NCBI RefSeq assembly: GCF_020447205.1
Contig: NZ_JAJAEL010000006.1
Span: 522,486-586,485, forward strand
Source: Thalassolituus alkanivorans
GTDB taxonomy: Bacteria; Pseudomonadota; Gammaproteobacteria; Pseudomonadales; Oceanobacteraceae
Length of the DNA stretch: 64,000 nucleotides
Direction of reading: 5' to 3'
Shown here piece by piece: positions 12,055-21,404 of this stretch. The position numbers were made by a program, and so were the translations under genes. Within the stretch, counting starts at the first letter, position 1; each line of letters begins with the position of its first letter. Under the pieces are notes generated by a model. It saw only the letters and a program-made list of their open reading frames with translations. It was not told where the DNA came from and did not search any database.

Positions 12055-13977
12055 ATGAGCGTATTCAGCCGATACAAAGACAGGTACTCCGCCACGCAGG
12101 AAGAAGTCATGAGCCTGCAGGAATACCTCGAATTGTGCAAACAGGACAAAAGCGTATACGCCACAGCCGCTGAACGCATGCTGATGGCCATCGGCGAACC
12201 GGAATTAATCGACACCGCCAAAGACCTGCGCTTAAGCCGCATATTTTCCAACAAAGTACTCAAACGCTATCCGGCCTTCTCCGAGTTCTACGGCATGGAA
12301 GAAGCAGTGGAAAATATCGTCTCTTATTTCCGCCACGCCGCTCAGGGTCTGGAAGAACGCAAACAGATTCTCTACCTGCTTGGCCCCGTAGGCGGCGGTA
12401 AATCTTCTCTGGCCGAACGCCTCAAGCATCTGATCGAACATATTCCGTTTTATGCCATTAAAGGCTCTCCGGTTTTTGAATCACCTCTGGGCTTATTCGA
12501 CCCGGAAGAAGACGCTCAGATTCTGCAGGAAGATTACGGAATTCCGCGCCATTATCTCGGCCATGTGATGTCACCCTGGGCGGTCAAACGCCTGCATGAA
12601 ATGGGCGGCGACATCAGTAAATTTGAAGTCGTTAAACTCTACCCATCCATTCTGGATCAGATTGCCGTTGCCAAGACCGAACCCGGCGATGAAAACAACC
12701 AGGATATTTCTGCTCTGGTGGGTAAAGTTGATATCCGCAAGCTGGAAGATTACTCCCAGGATGACCCCGACGCTTACGCCTATTCCGGAGCGCTGAACCG
12801 CGCCAACCAAGGCCTGATGGAATTTGTTGAGATGTTCAAAGCACCTATTAAAGTGCTGCATCCGCTGCTGACCGCTACGCAGGAAGGTAACTACAACGGC
12901 ACCGAAGGCATGGGCGCCATTCCTTATCAGGGAATTATTCTCGCTCACTCCAATGAGTCGGAATGGCAGACCTTTAAAAACAACAAAAACAATGAGGCCT
13001 TTCTTGACCGGGTTTATATCGTCAAAGTGCCTTACTGCGTACGTGTTAATGAAGAAGTCAAAATCTACGAAAAACTGCTTTCCGGCAGCTCATTAGCCAA
13101 CGCCCATTGCGCCCCCGATACGCTGAAAATGCTGGCTCAGTTCACCGTACTTTCACGTTTAAAAGTACCGGAAAATTCCAGTATTTATTCAAAAATGCGG
13201 GTCTATAACGGTGAAAATCTGAAAGACACCGATCCGAAAGCAAAATCGCTTCAGGAATACCGTGACGCCGCTGGCGTTGATGAAGGTATGAGTGGGATTT
13301 CCACCCGCTTTGCTTTCAAAATTCTGTCCAAAGTCTTTAACTTCGATTCAACCGAAGTGGCAGCCAACCCGGTTCATCTTCTCTACGTTCTGGAACAGGC
13401 CATAGAACAGGAGCAATTCCCGGAAGAAGTACATAACCGCTACCTGAATTTTATTAAAGAATATCTGGCGACCGAATACGTTGGCTTTATCGGTAAAGAG
13501 ATTCAGACAGCTTACCTCGAATCCTATGCTGAATACGGTCAGAATATTTTTGACCGCTACGTAACCTATGCCGACTTCTGGATTCAGGATCAGGAATACC
13601 GCGATCCGGAAACCGGGGAAATGCTTGACCGCGCTTCGATTAACGAAGAACTCGAAAAAATCGAAAAAGCCGCCGGCATCAGCAATCCTAAAGACTTCCG
13701 TAACGAGATCGTCAACTTCGTACTGCGCGCACGTGCCAATAACAATGGCAATAATCCGTCCTGGCAGTCGTACGAAAAAATGCGCTCCGTTATCGAGAAA
13801 AAAATGTTCTCCAACACCGAGGATCTGTTACCTGTTATTTCTTTCTCGGCAAAATCGTCATCCGACGACCAGAAGAAACACGACGACTTTGTCGCCCGTA
13901 TGACCGAGAGAGGATACACAGAGAAACAAGTACGGCTGCTGTCTGAGTGGTATCTGCGCGTGCGTAAATCGCAGTAG
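12055..13977 (+). CDS. prkA: PrkA (YeaG) serine protein kinase / AAA+ protein
   Basis: The 640-residue protein is a full-length PrkA. The N-terminal AAA+ region has the Walker A LLGPVGGGKSSLAE near residue 110, and the C-terminal part is the PrkA kinase-like domain. In enterobacteria YeaG acts under nutrient and nitrogen stress with YeaH; in Bacillus PrkA affects sporulation. The start is well supported by GGAGAGGTG about six bases upstream. It heads a three-gene unit with yeaH 42 bases and spoVR 1.3 kb downstream, a conserved trio. AAA+ protease activity has also been proposed for this family, so kinase is the family name rather than a proven activity here. Confidence 0.94.
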   Translation: MSVFSRYKDRYSATQEEVMSLQEYLELCKQDKSVYATAAERMLMAIGEPELIDTAKDLRLSRIFSNKVLKRYPAFSEFYGMEEAVENIVSYFRHAAQGLEERKQILYLLGPVGGGKSSLAERLKHLIEHIPFYAIKGSPVFESPLGLFDPEEDAQILQEDYGIPRHYLGHVMSPWAVKRLHEMGGDISKFEVVKLYPSILDQIAVAKTEPGDENNQDISALVGKVDIRKLEDYSQDDPDAYAYSGALNRANQGLMEFVEMFKAPIKVLHPLLTATQEGNYNGTEGMGAIPYQGIILAHSNESEWQTFKNNKNNEAFLDRVYIVKVPYCVRVNEEVKIYEKLLSGSSLANAHCAPDTLKMLAQFTVLSRLKVPENSSIYSKMRVYNGENLKDTDPKAKSLQEYRDAAGVDEGMSGISTRFAFKILSKVFNFDSTEVAANPVHLLYVLEQAIEQEQFPEEVHNRYLNFIKEYLATEYVGFIGKEIQTAYLESYAEYGQNIFDRYVTYADFWIQDQEYRDPETGEMLDRASINEELEKIEKAAGISNPKDFRNEIVNFVLRARANNNGNNPSWQSYEKMRSVIEKKMFSNTEDLLPVISFSAKSSSDDQKKHDDFVARMTERGYTEKQVRLLSEWYLRVRKSQ

Positions 13978-14019
13978 GCAACGACAACAGCAATCCTGTC
14001 GGCTGATAAGGAGTGAACC

Positions 14020-15300
14020 ATGTCTTATATTATTGACCGTCGCCTGAACGGTAAAAACAAAAGCATGGTCAACCGGGAGCGGTTTTTACGCCGCTACCGG
14101 CAACACATAAAAGAAGCCGTGTCGGAATCCATCAATCGCCGTTCCATTACCGATATGGAGCGCGGCGAACAGATCAGCATTCCGACACGTAATACCCATG
14201 AGCCCAGCATCAGTCATGGTTCCGGGGGGAAGCAGCACAGAGTATTTCCTGGCAATAAAGAATTTCATGCCGGAGATCAGCTGGACAAACCCCAGCAGGG
14301 AGGGGGCGGCAGCGGCTCGGGCAAGGCCAGTAATCAGGGTGAGGGGGAAGATGAGTTTTCCTTTTATATCACCCGCGACGAGTTTCTGAATTATCTGTTT
14401 GATGATCTGGCTCTGCCTAACATGATCAAAAAAACGCTGAGCCAGTCCAAAGAATTCAAAACCCGGCGTGCCAGCTTTGTCTCCGAAGGTACGCCCAATA
14501 ACCTCTCGGTTGTCCGCTCACTGCGTAACGCCCATGCCCGGCGTATTGGCATGAGCGTAGGCAAACGCAAGAAATTAAAAGAACTGCAGGCGGAACTTGC
14601 TGAGCATCTGGCGAAAAACGCTGACGATACTGCCGAAGTTCTGGCTCTGAAAGAACAGATCACGGAACTGGAACGGCGCCTGAAAACCATCCCGTTTCTT
14701 GATGATCTCGATCTTCGCTATCGCAGTCAGGTCAAAGTTCCGACACCCAGCAGCAAGGCCGTTATGTTCTGCATTATGGACGTATCAGGTTCTATGACTC
14801 AGGACATTAAAGATATCGCCAAGCGCTTTTATATTCTGCTGTACCTGTTTCTGCAGAAAAACTATGAGCATATTGAACTGGTATTTATCCGCCACCACAC
14901 CAGTGCGCGGGAAGTCAGTGAGGAAGACTTTTTCTACTCACGTGAAACGGGTGGCACCATTGTTTCCAGCGCCCTGAAACTGATGCAGCAAATTGTCGAA
15001 GAACGCTACCAGAACACCGACTGGAATATTTATGCCGCCCAGGCTTCAGACGGTGATAACTGGGACGATGACTCTCCGCTGTGCGCCAAAATTCTCGGGG
15101 ACTCCCTGCTGTCGATGGTGCAGTACTTTGCCTATATCGAAATTACGCCTAATCAGCATCAGGCACTCTGGGAGGCCTATACCGGCCTGAGCCGTCAGTT
15201 TGCTTCACGCTTTGCCATGGCTCAGATCCGTAATCCCGGTGATATTTATCCGGTGTTCCGCGAGCTGTTTGCCAAGGATCGTTACCAGGAGGCTGTATGA
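14020..15300 (+). CDS. yeaH: YeaH/YhbH family protein (DUF444, von Willebrand A-like)
   Basis: This 426-residue protein belongs to DUF444. The N-terminus is basic and low in complexity, with a glycine/serine stretch (about residues 92-110). The C-terminal half has a von Willebrand A-like fold with a MIDAS-type motif [12 protein letters not shown], suggesting metal-dependent protein binding. It is the partner of PrkA in the same operon, and its stop overlaps the spoVR start (ATGA), implying coupled translation. By analogy with MoxR-vWA pairs, the AAA+ protein PrkA may act on targets through this protein; that is inference. Confidence 0.92.
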   Translation: MSYIIDRRLNGKNKSMVNRERFLRRYRQHIKEAVSESINRRSITDMERGEQISIPTRNTHEPSISHGSGGKQHRVFPGNKEFHAGDQLDKPQQGGGGSGSGKASNQGEGEDEFSFYITRDEFLNYLFDDLALPNMIKKTLSQSKEFKTRRASFVSEGTPNNLSVVRSLRNAHARRIGMSVGKRKKLKELQAELAEHLAKNADDTAEVLALKEQITELERRLKTIPFLDDLDLRYRSQVKVPTPSSKAVMFCIMDVSGSMTQDIKDIAKRFYILLYLFLQKNYEHIELVFIRHHTSAREVSEEDFFYSRETGGTIVSSALKLMQQIVEERYQNTDWNIYAAQASDGDNWDDDSPLCAKILGDSLLSMVQYFAYIEITPNQHQALWEAYTGLSRQFASRFAMAQIRNPGDIYPVFRELFAKDRYQEAV

Positions 15301-16811
15301 GCGAAAAGGCCAGAGAATATCTGTCGACCGACTCCGACTGGACGTTCGAACTGCTTGAAGTTTACGACCGCGAAATCGCCCGCATCGCCAAACTGTATAA
15401 GCTGGATACCTATCCGAATCAGATAGAAATCATCAGCGCCGAGCAGATGATGGATGCTTACTCATCGGTTGGTATGCCCATCGGCTACAACCACTGGTCT
15501 TACGGCAAACAGTTCCTGGCTACGCAAAAGGGTTATAAGCGCGGCCAGATGGGGCTGGCTTATGAAATCGTTATTAATTCCGACCCCTGCATTGCTTACC
15601 TGATGGAAGAAAACACCATGCCGATGCAGGCACTGGTAATCGCCCATGCCTGCTACGGCCATAATTCCTTTTTTAAAGGCAATTATTTATTCCGCACCTG
15701 GACAGACGCCAGCTCAATTATCGATTACCTGCTGTTTGCCAAAAATTATGTACGCCATTGCGAAGAGCGCTATGGCCAGGAAGAAGTTGAACAGGTGCTG
15801 GATGCCTGCCACGCGTTGCAGAATTACGGCGTCGACCGTTATCGCCGGCCAAAACCTATTTCTGCGGCAGAAGAAAAAACACGGCAGAAGGAGCGGGAGA
15901 ATATCCTGCAGCAGCAGGTGAACGATCTCTGGCGGACACTGCCAGCTTCACTGAAAGCAGAGAAGAATAATAAGAAACGGAAATTCCCCAGCGAGCCGCA
16001 GGAGAACATTCTGTATTTTCTGGAGAAAAATGCGCCGCTGCTCGCGCCCTGGCAGCGCGAAATTATCCGTATTGTACGTAAAATATCTCAGTACTTTTAT
16101 CCACAGCGTCAGACCCAGGTAATGAACGAAGGCTGGGCAACCTTCTGGCACTACACCCTGCTCAATCATCTTTATGATGAGGGCAAGGTTACCGATGGCT
16201 TTATGATGGAGTTTCTCACCTCACATACCAACGTTGTTCTGCAGCCGGGCTTCGACTCACCTTACTTCAGTGGCATAAACCCTTACGCGCTTGGCTTCAA
16301 TATGTTTCAGGATATTAAACGTATTTGCGAAAATCCGACGGATGAAGACCGAGAGTGGTTTCCTGATATTGCCGGATCAGACTGGCTGGAGACCCTGCAC
16401 TTCGCCATGAACAACTTCAAGGATGAGAGTTTTATCCAGCAGTTTTTGTCACCGAAAATGATGCGTGACTTCCATCTTTTCAGCATTTATGACGATGACG
16501 AGAAAAATAAATACCTGATTGAAGCCATCCATGATGAGCGTGGCTACCGTACTCTGCGGGAAATGCTGGCCCGCCAGTATGACCTGTCGGTGCGTGAGCC
16601 GAATATTCAGATCTGGTCGGTTGATCTTGAAGGCGATCGCTCACTGACCCTGCGTCATACCATGCAAAATGGTACGCCGCTGTCGACCGACACTCACGAA
16701 GTGCTTAAACACCTGCATTTTCTCTGGGGTTTTGATATTCATCTGGAAACCTACAAGGATGAACGAATGGTAAAGCGCCAGAGCTGCCCATCCGTAGCTA
16801 TCGAAGAATAA
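15297..16811 (+). CDS. spoVR: SpoVR family protein (YcgB)
   Basis: The 504-residue protein matches the SpoVR/YcgB family in length and in characteristic stretches such as [36 protein letters not shown] and the [11 protein letters not shown] segment. The HxxxxHNxFF and NEGWATFWH patterns look metal-binding, but no activity is established. In Bacillus the family affects spore cortex formation; in gammaproteobacteria it co-occurs with prkA and yeaH. It closes the operon, and a MITE-like element starts nine bases after its stop. Confidence 0.93.
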   Translation: MSEKAREYLSTDSDWTFELLEVYDREIARIAKLYKLDTYPNQIEIISAEQMMDAYSSVGMPIGYNHWSYGKQFLATQKGYKRGQMGLAYEIVINSDPCIAYLMEENTMPMQALVIAHACYGHNSFFKGNYLFRTWTDASSIIDYLLFAKNYVRHCEERYGQEEVEQVLDACHALQNYGVDRYRRPKPISAAEEKTRQKERENILQQQVNDLWRTLPASLKAEKNNKKRKFPSEPQENILYFLEKNAPLLAPWQREIIRIVRKISQYFYPQRQTQVMNEGWATFWHYTLLNHLYDEGKVTDGFMMEFLTSHTNVVLQPGFDSPYFSGINPYALGFNMFQDIKRICENPTDEDREWFPDIAGSDWLETLHFAMNNFKDESFIQQFLSPKMMRDFHLFSIYDDDEKNKYLIEAIHDERGYRTLREMLARQYDLSVREPNIQIWSVDLEGDRSLTLRHTMQNGTPLSTDTHEVLKHLHFLWGFDIHLETYKDERMVKRQSCPSVAIEE

Positions 16812-16819
16812 ACCAGAGG

Positions 16820-17090
16820 TATAGGCACCTCTGAATAATTCTGCACAGCTTCGCGTGAGTGCTGCAGAGTGCTTTTGACAAGGCGTCGATTGCAGTGAAT
16901 GGCGAGTCCTTTATAAAATCGACAACACCGTCAAAACGCTCTGCAGCCCACGCCCTTCGGGGCTTGCTGAAAAAATCCAGCTCGGTGTTGCCACGTTTTG
17001 ACGTAACCCGCTATGCCTTCAACGTGGCGCCTTGATCTGAACGTTTTCAGTAAGCCGAAGCGGGCACTGAATTATTCAGAGGTGCCTATA
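16820..17090. mobile_element. MITE-like non-autonomous element with perfect 22-base terminal inverted repeats
   Basis: Bases 16820-16841 are the exact reverse complement of 17069-17090. The shared core is GGCACCTCTGAATAATTC, bounded at both outer ends by TATA, which may be the TA or TATA target duplication. The 271-base interior has no open frame for a transposase. It holds a further imperfect inverted repeat (CAACACC followed by CGTCAAAACG on one side, GGTGTTG followed by CGTTTTGACG on the other) and a GCCC-TTCG-GGGC hairpin. It sits between the convergent spoVR and EamA genes and disrupts neither. The ends resemble those of IS5-type elements, but that assignment is inference. Confidence 0.8.
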
Positions 17091-17128
17091 GTAATTACCA
17101 TCCGGCGTAACTGGCAGGTATTTTTACC

Positions 17129-17992
17129 TCAGTTACGCCGGTATTCCGCCCGTAGGTTCAGCAGGTTGCCGCTGAACATTAAGACGGCACCTGCCAGCAC
17201 AAACAGATCAATACTTTCCTGATAAAACAGATAGCCCACCACAGCAATTAATGGCAAACGCAGAAAATCCATGGGCACAACCACGGTTGCATCCGCCAGC
17301 CGGAATGCATGCGCCATGCAGAAGTGCGCACTCATTGCAGTAATACCCACCAGTAAAATCCAGGGCAGAGTCTCAGCCGCAGGCGTTGTCCAGTTCAGCA
17401 CTGACGGCACCAGCCCGAACGGCAGTTGCATCAGCGTCATATAAAACAGAATGCACAGTGGAGTATCGGTGCGGGTCAGGGACTTGGTCTGAATATAAGA
17501 AAAGGCATAACCCAGCGCGCCGCCCAGTACCGCAAAAGCCGCAGGCTGCAGAACACCGGCGCCGGGCCGAAGAATTAATAACAGCCCGGCAATACCCAAT
17601 ACCAACGCCTGCAGGCGTGCTCCGGTCAGACGCTCTTTTAACAGGAAAAAAGCCAGCAACGCGGTCCAGACCGGCGTGGTAAATTCAATGGCGATCACTT
17701 CTGCCAGTGGAATAAAAGCCAGTCCGTAAAACCAGCCGTACTGGCCAGCATAATGGGCAATATTTCTCAGCCAGTGAGTTTTGAGACGTTGGGTACGGAT
17801 CTGTTGCCAGCCACTGCGACTGAGCAGAATGGAGATAACCAACACGCCAATCACACTGCGGAAGAACAGGATCTGATAAGTGGTCAGCGAGTGTGACAAT
17901 TCACGCCCGGATATAGCCATCAGCATAAAAGAGAGCAGCGCACCCGACATCCAGAGTGCAGCGAGGAAGGCTGGGTGACGATTGGTCAGCAT
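17129..17992 (-). CDS. EamA/DMT superfamily transporter
   Basis: This 287-residue protein has about ten hydrophobic segments arranged as two EamA repeats, the layout of drug/metabolite transporters such as RhaT, YdcZ or RarD relatives. Conserved features include the helix ending near AEVIAIEFTTPVWTALLAFFLLKE in the first repeat and the PMDFLRLPLIAVVGYLFYQE stretch in the second. The substrate cannot be read from the sequence. It stands alone on the minus strand, convergent with spoVR across the MITE-like element. The start ATG is followed by a short basic stretch, as expected for an inside N-terminus. Confidence 0.85.
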   Translation of the reverse strand: MLTNRHPAFLAALWMSGALLSFMLMAISGRELSHSLTTYQILFFRSVIGVLVISILLSRSGWQQIRTQRLKTHWLRNIAHYAGQYGWFYGLAFIPLAEVIAIEFTTPVWTALLAFFLLKERLTGARLQALVLGIAGLLLILRPGAGVLQPAAFAVLGGALGYAFSYIQTKSLTRTDTPLCILFYMTLMQLPFGLVPSVLNWTTPAAETLPWILLVGITAMSAHFCMAHAFRLADATVVVPMDFLRLPLIAVVGYLFYQESIDLFVLAGAVLMFSGNLLNLRAEYRRN

Positions 17993-18092
17993 GAAGATTT
18001 CCGCTCAGGGAGAAAGGCGGCAGGGTAACACAGCTGACACAGGTATAAATAAGAGCAAAGGCGAATACAATTCGCCCCGCTCTTATAAACAA

Positions 18093-19292
18093 CTACCAGG
18101 CGATGACCATATCGTCACGCTGAATCGCCAGATGCTCTGCCGTCAGCTTCATCTCTGCAACCACAAACTGTGGCTGCACCTGTTTGATCACCACTTCAGT
18201 GGCCATATCGCTGAGCTCGGTGCGCGGTTCAAGATCGAGGTTATAGAAGGTGCCGGTACGATAAACCTGAAACTTATCACCCGGGCGAATACCGGCTCCT
18301 GCGCTGGCTTCAATATGCAGACGGTTACCTTTGGCTTTTACAATACGGGCCATAAACGGCTGGCAGCGCAAAACTTCATCCACATCATCCACCACGCCAC
18401 TGAGTAACTCACGCACTTCCGCGCCATACGGCGTCTGCCAGAAATGTGGCGAGGCAAAAGGCACCCGCTCCCGCGCCGGACGGTCCCAGGCACCATGAGC
18501 AGAATAACTGCGCTGGAATAGCATGGCACCGCTTAACCCATCGTGCACAAACACATCCATTACAAACTGCCGGTCACGGTTGTTATCTTCCAGCCCTAGC
18601 AAATCCAGCCAGCTGTCCGCACCCGATGCACGGCGACTGTCGTTACCGGCTTCACCCATCATCGAAAGATCACGCACCACACCGGACACCACATACTGCG
18701 CCCCCAGCTGGGTAGCCAGAGCCACGGAGGTGGTTAAACGCTGCTGTGCGGTTTCCATTGATGGCGCACGGCGTGGGTCCTGATACAGACTGGTACGGGT
18801 CGCATCCAGTGCATGAATGGCACCGCGGTTGTTGAGCGTGTTTACCAGCACGCGGGGCAGATCCTGTTCGATATTCTGCAACTGCCCAAGCGTTGCCTGC
18901 TGTGGACGGGCCAGACCAAAACCAGCCACCGCCACCGCTTTACGATAACGCTGAGTGCTGGCCGGACACATCGCCTGCGGGGTAACATCAGCGCGTATCG
19001 CGACCTGATATAAGCCACCAGCCTGATCTTCCCACAGCACTTCAATATTTTTCAGCTGCGCGTTCGAACGCACCTGCACATCATCCTGTTGCACAACCCC
19101 CTGACTCATCAGCTGGGTACTGCTGACCTGGGCACCGGCGCGCAGACTGGCCTGACGCATAGCATCCTGCAGCGCCTGCTCACGGGCGTGGGAAATGGCA
19201 CCGCTCAGTGGCGCTTCTCCGGTTACTTCCACCGTCAGAGCAGAAACCGGCAGAGAACACAGAGTCATCATTAAAATGTTCAGGATACGCAT
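18093..19292 (-). CDS. flgT: Flagellar H-ring assembly protein FlgT
   Basis: The 399-residue protein has a signal peptide ending PVSA-LT near residue 18. An N-terminal domain opening with VEVTGEAPLSGAISHAREQALQDA covers about residues 20-110. A middle domain with TolB-N-like character follows (about 115-300), and the C-terminal domain runs GDKFQVYRTG to the end. This is the three-domain layout of FlgT, which in Vibrio forms the H-ring around the LP ring of sodium-driven polar flagella and anchors stator units. It lies 24 bases after flgP. No other flagellar gene is in the window, and the usual third partner flgO is not next to them. Confidence 0.85.
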   Translation of the reverse strand: MRILNILMMTLCSLPVSALTVEVTGEAPLSGAISHAREQALQDAMRQASLRAGAQVSSTQLMSQGVVQQDDVQVRSNAQLKNIEVLWEDQAGGLYQVAIRADVTPQAMCPASTQRYRKAVAVAGFGLARPQQATLGQLQNIEQDLPRVLVNTLNNRGAIHALDATRTSLYQDPRRAPSMETAQQRLTTSVALATQLGAQYVVSGVVRDLSMMGEAGNDSRRASGADSWLDLLGLEDNNRDRQFVMDVFVHDGLSGAMLFQRSYSAHGAWDRPARERVPFASPHFWQTPYGAEVRELLSGVVDDVDEVLRCQPFMARIVKAKGNRLHIEASAGAGIRPGDKFQVYRTGTFYNLDLEPRTELSDMATEVVIKQVQPQFVVAEMKLTAEHLAIQRDDMVIAW

Positions 19293-19316
19293 ACAGCCTC
19301 CTCGCCAGACTGGCCG

Positions 19317-19922
19317 TTACTCAATAAAGTAAAAGCCGGTTTCCGGAACACTGGCTTCACCCTGCACACGCTGGCGCTGGCTGGATGCAAAGTTATTGCT
19401 GCCGGAAGGGCTGCCTAATGATGCGCGGCAATCAACATTAAAGCGCTGACTGTCGGCGGTCTGCAGACAGTTACGGAAGCCTTGATCGATCACCATTTCC
19501 AGCACCGTTTCCACGCTGCCATCCGGCATAACATCGGATGACACTACCCGCGCACCGTGCATATAGGTTTCGACGTAGCTGCGGAAACGGTCATTCAGCA
19601 CAACCATATCGCGCACCGTGGTACTGCCCTGAATCGAGGTGCCATACACCCGCTCAGCCATCGAGCGGTAAGCATCCATCTTCGATGCGCGGATCGCCAT
19701 CAGGCGGCGCTGTACGTCGCTTTTCTTTTTGTCCGTGTCCATAGCGCCATAACCAACTACACGCAGCACCATCGGCGCAATCGGATCAATTTCCTGCTCT
19801 ACCGGCTGAAAATAAGCCTCGGGTTCTTCGTTCAGATTACTGTCTTCAATCAGGGCGCTGGAACATCCCTGCAACATCAACGACGTAATGGCAGTGCCTG
19901 CCACAATAAAAGGCCACTTCAT
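19317..19922 (-). CDS. flgP: LPP20-family flagellar lipoprotein FlgP
   Basis: This 201-residue lipoprotein has a lipobox LQGC with the lipidated cysteine at residue 20, an acidic linker, and an LPP20 domain (about residues 50-140) recognisable by VVGYGAMDTDKKKSDVQRR and KMDAYRSMAERVYG. In Vibrio and Campylobacter, FlgP is an outer-membrane lipoprotein of the basal-body disk or H-ring region needed for motility. It precedes flgT in a two-gene operon. The C-terminal tail (about 165-201) is low in complexity and serine-rich. Another LPP20 function is possible, but the flgT neighbour supports FlgP. Confidence 0.82.
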   Translation of the reverse strand: MKWPFIVAGTAITSLMLQGCSSALIEDSNLNEEPEAYFQPVEQEIDPIAPMVLRVVGYGAMDTDKKKSDVQRRLMAIRASKMDAYRSMAERVYGTSIQGSTTVRDMVVLNDRFRSYVETYMHGARVVSSDVMPDGSVETVLEMVIDQGFRNCLQTADSQRFNVDCRASLGSPSGSNNFASSQRQRVQGEASVPETGFYFIE

Positions 19923-20040
19923 AACAATCTCCCGGACAACTGAGGCGCAGGAATCTGCTCTGAATCATTGCCACGCTAAGCAGCATTGTTTACAGACAGA
20001 GATTCCCCTTGATGCACTTATCGGCCGCAGCAATAAAAAA

Positions 20041-20955
20041 TTAAGCTTTTTTTATCCCCCGGGAGAAAGCCAGTAAGCCACGCAGTTTACAGTCAGGCCA
20101 GACATGCCACTGATACAAAGCAAGCCCTGCAAGCAACAACGCGGCGCCTAATACCGAACTCGCGGCGAGTCGTTCGTCCTTAAGCCAGAATCCCCAGAAC
20201 ACCGCCAATACAGGTGCGATAAGCGTAATCAGGGTAACTCGCGATGCTGGCAGATGCTGCAGCACCAGATAATACAGCATGAACCCAAGCAGCGAACCGA
20301 ACACTACCAGATAGCCCAACCCCAGCTGGCTCACCAGCGGCCATTCATCCGGCAAATGCACCCCGAATAATGGCAGAGTCAGCAGATAAGCAAAGGATGA
20401 CAGCCACAGCGTACCGCTGGTCTGAACCATAGGATGCAGGCCGGCATTCACCTGCTTTACCCATACCGCACTGGCAGCGAAACAAAGTACCGACACCAGC
20501 GTACCGAGAATGCCACGCCAGGCACCGGCATCCAGCGCCAGCCGGCCGGCCACAACAAAAGCCAGACCCAGCAAAGCCAACAGCAAAGCCAGCACCCGAA
20601 CCGGTGTCAGCTCCCGCTCATTCAGCCAGAACCAGGCTAATGCACCGGACAACATCGGACTAAGCCCGTAGAGCACAGAAATCAGCCCGGATGGAATATA
20701 GAGTGACCCCCAGTACACCGACATCATCGCGCCATATACGCCAAGGCTGCCGGCCAGGTAGCTCATTAATGCAGCCCGGTTCAGGCGCAAAGGCTGACGT
20801 AATAGCAAAAGAATGGGCAAAGATAACAGAGCGCTGAACCACATTCTCAGCGTCAGCGCGGTAAAAAAATCCAGACCATCCTGACTGAACTGGATGGCGA
20901 TCGGTGTGGTGGACCAGATAAAGACCACCAATAAATAAGCAACAATAACAGGCAT
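20041..20955 (-). CDS. EamA/DMT superfamily transporter under a candidate attenuator
   Basis: The protein of 304 residues has ten predicted membrane segments in two EamA repeats (MPVIVAYLLVVFIWSTTPIA at the N-terminus, a second repeat from about residue 150), typical of amino-acid or metabolite exporters. I start at the ATG at 20955 rather than the longer in-frame extension to 21075, because that extension would be read through a strong terminator hairpin and does not resemble a transporter N-terminus. An arginine-rich leader peptide and an intrinsic terminator lie directly upstream, suggesting control by transcription attenuation. The substrate is unknown; an arginine-related amino acid is a guess from the leader. 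Confidence 0.85.
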   Translation of the reverse strand: MPVIVAYLLVVFIWSTTPIAIQFSQDGLDFFTALTLRMWFSALLSLPILLLLRQPLRLNRAALMSYLAGSLGVYGAMMSVYWGSLYIPSGLISVLYGLSPMLSGALAWFWLNERELTPVRVLALLLALLGLAFVVAGRLALDAGAWRGILGTLVSVLCFAASAVWVKQVNAGLHPMVQTSGTLWLSSFAYLLTLPLFGVHLPDEWPLVSQLGLGYLVVFGSLLGFMLYYLVLQHLPASRVTLITLIAPVLAVFWGFWLKDERLAASSVLGAALLLAGLALYQWHVWPDCKLRGLLAFSRGIKKA

Positions 20956-20996
20956 AACACAGACCCCGGAGAAGCAGAACACCGCCGGCGGCCCAC

Positions 20997-21022
20997 AAAA
21001 AAGGCCGCGGGAGCGGCCTTTT
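20997..21022 (-). terminator. Intrinsic terminator in the 5' leader of the EamA gene (candidate attenuator)
   Basis: Read on the minus strand this is AAAA, GGCCGC, a TCCC loop, GCGGCC and a run of six T, a textbook intrinsic terminator. It lies 22 bases after the stop of a short arginine-rich reading frame and about 40 bases before the transporter start, so it sits inside the transporter's own leader. The leader's early coding region contains another copy of GGCCGC (minus strand, about 21107-21102) that could compete for the 3' arm. Confidence 0.75.
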
Positions 21023-21043
21023 AATGCAGAACAGATGTACTGA

Positions 21044-21109
21044 CTAAAACGACCGTCGGAAACGGGCACGCACAACCATGGCGCGGCGGATTCGCTGCGG
21101 CGCGGCCAT
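21044..21109 (-). CDS. Candidate arginine-rich leader peptide upstream of EamA transporter
   Basis: A 21-codon frame starts at ATG 21109 and ends in TAG at 21044. It encodes MAAPQRIRRAMVVRARFRRS followed by F. Seven of 21 residues are arginine, four of them in the last eight codons before the stop. A shorter version could start at the internal ATG (codon 11). The first half can fold into a hairpin (plus coordinates 21077-21110). The terminator starts just past the stop. This is the layout of ribosome-mediated attenuators such as trpL or hisL. The weak point is that neither ATG has a convincing Shine-Dalgarno sequence. Confidence 0.5.
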   Translation of the reverse strand: MAAPQRIRRAMVVRARFRRSF

Positions 21110-21242
21110 GATGGCGGAAGCTTGTTTCGGACAGATGACGTTTAACATTCAGATCAACTTATTCTGCTAATGAATCAGGGCCTGCTCATACGAGTCAAAC
21201 AGGCTCTAGCACAATCGGCAGGATAGACTTGCCATATTCGTT

Positions 21243-21296
21243 ATGCAAGCGTGGCGAAAGATGACTATCATTGGTGGACAATCAACAGGCTTGCAT
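21243..21296. promoter_or_regulatory. Inverted repeat in the region between EamA leader and traF-like gene
   Basis: ATGCAAGC at 21243-21250 is repeated in inverse orientation as GCTTGCAT at 21289-21296. The perfect eight-base arms are separated by 38 bases, about 110 bases before the traF-like start. It could be an operator for either divergent gene, but this is weak evidence. Confidence 0.3.
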
Positions 21297-21404
21297 GTGA
21301 AATTTGCTAAGACAATCACAGATCGGGAATAATTCCCGGCAATGCATTTTTTATGTGCAGCCAACCAGGATCATCTGTTTAACAATAATTCAGGAATTCC
21401 AGCC

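Noticed and set aside
19923..20040. Sigma-54-like TGGCA motif upstream of flgP on the minus strand
   Set aside because: The GG to GC distance is two bases too long and the -12 sequence does not match.
20956..21075. In-frame 40-codon N-terminal extension of the EamA transporter
   Set aside because: It would be read through the intrinsic terminator and gives an N-terminus unlike transporters; ATG 20955 fits the family.
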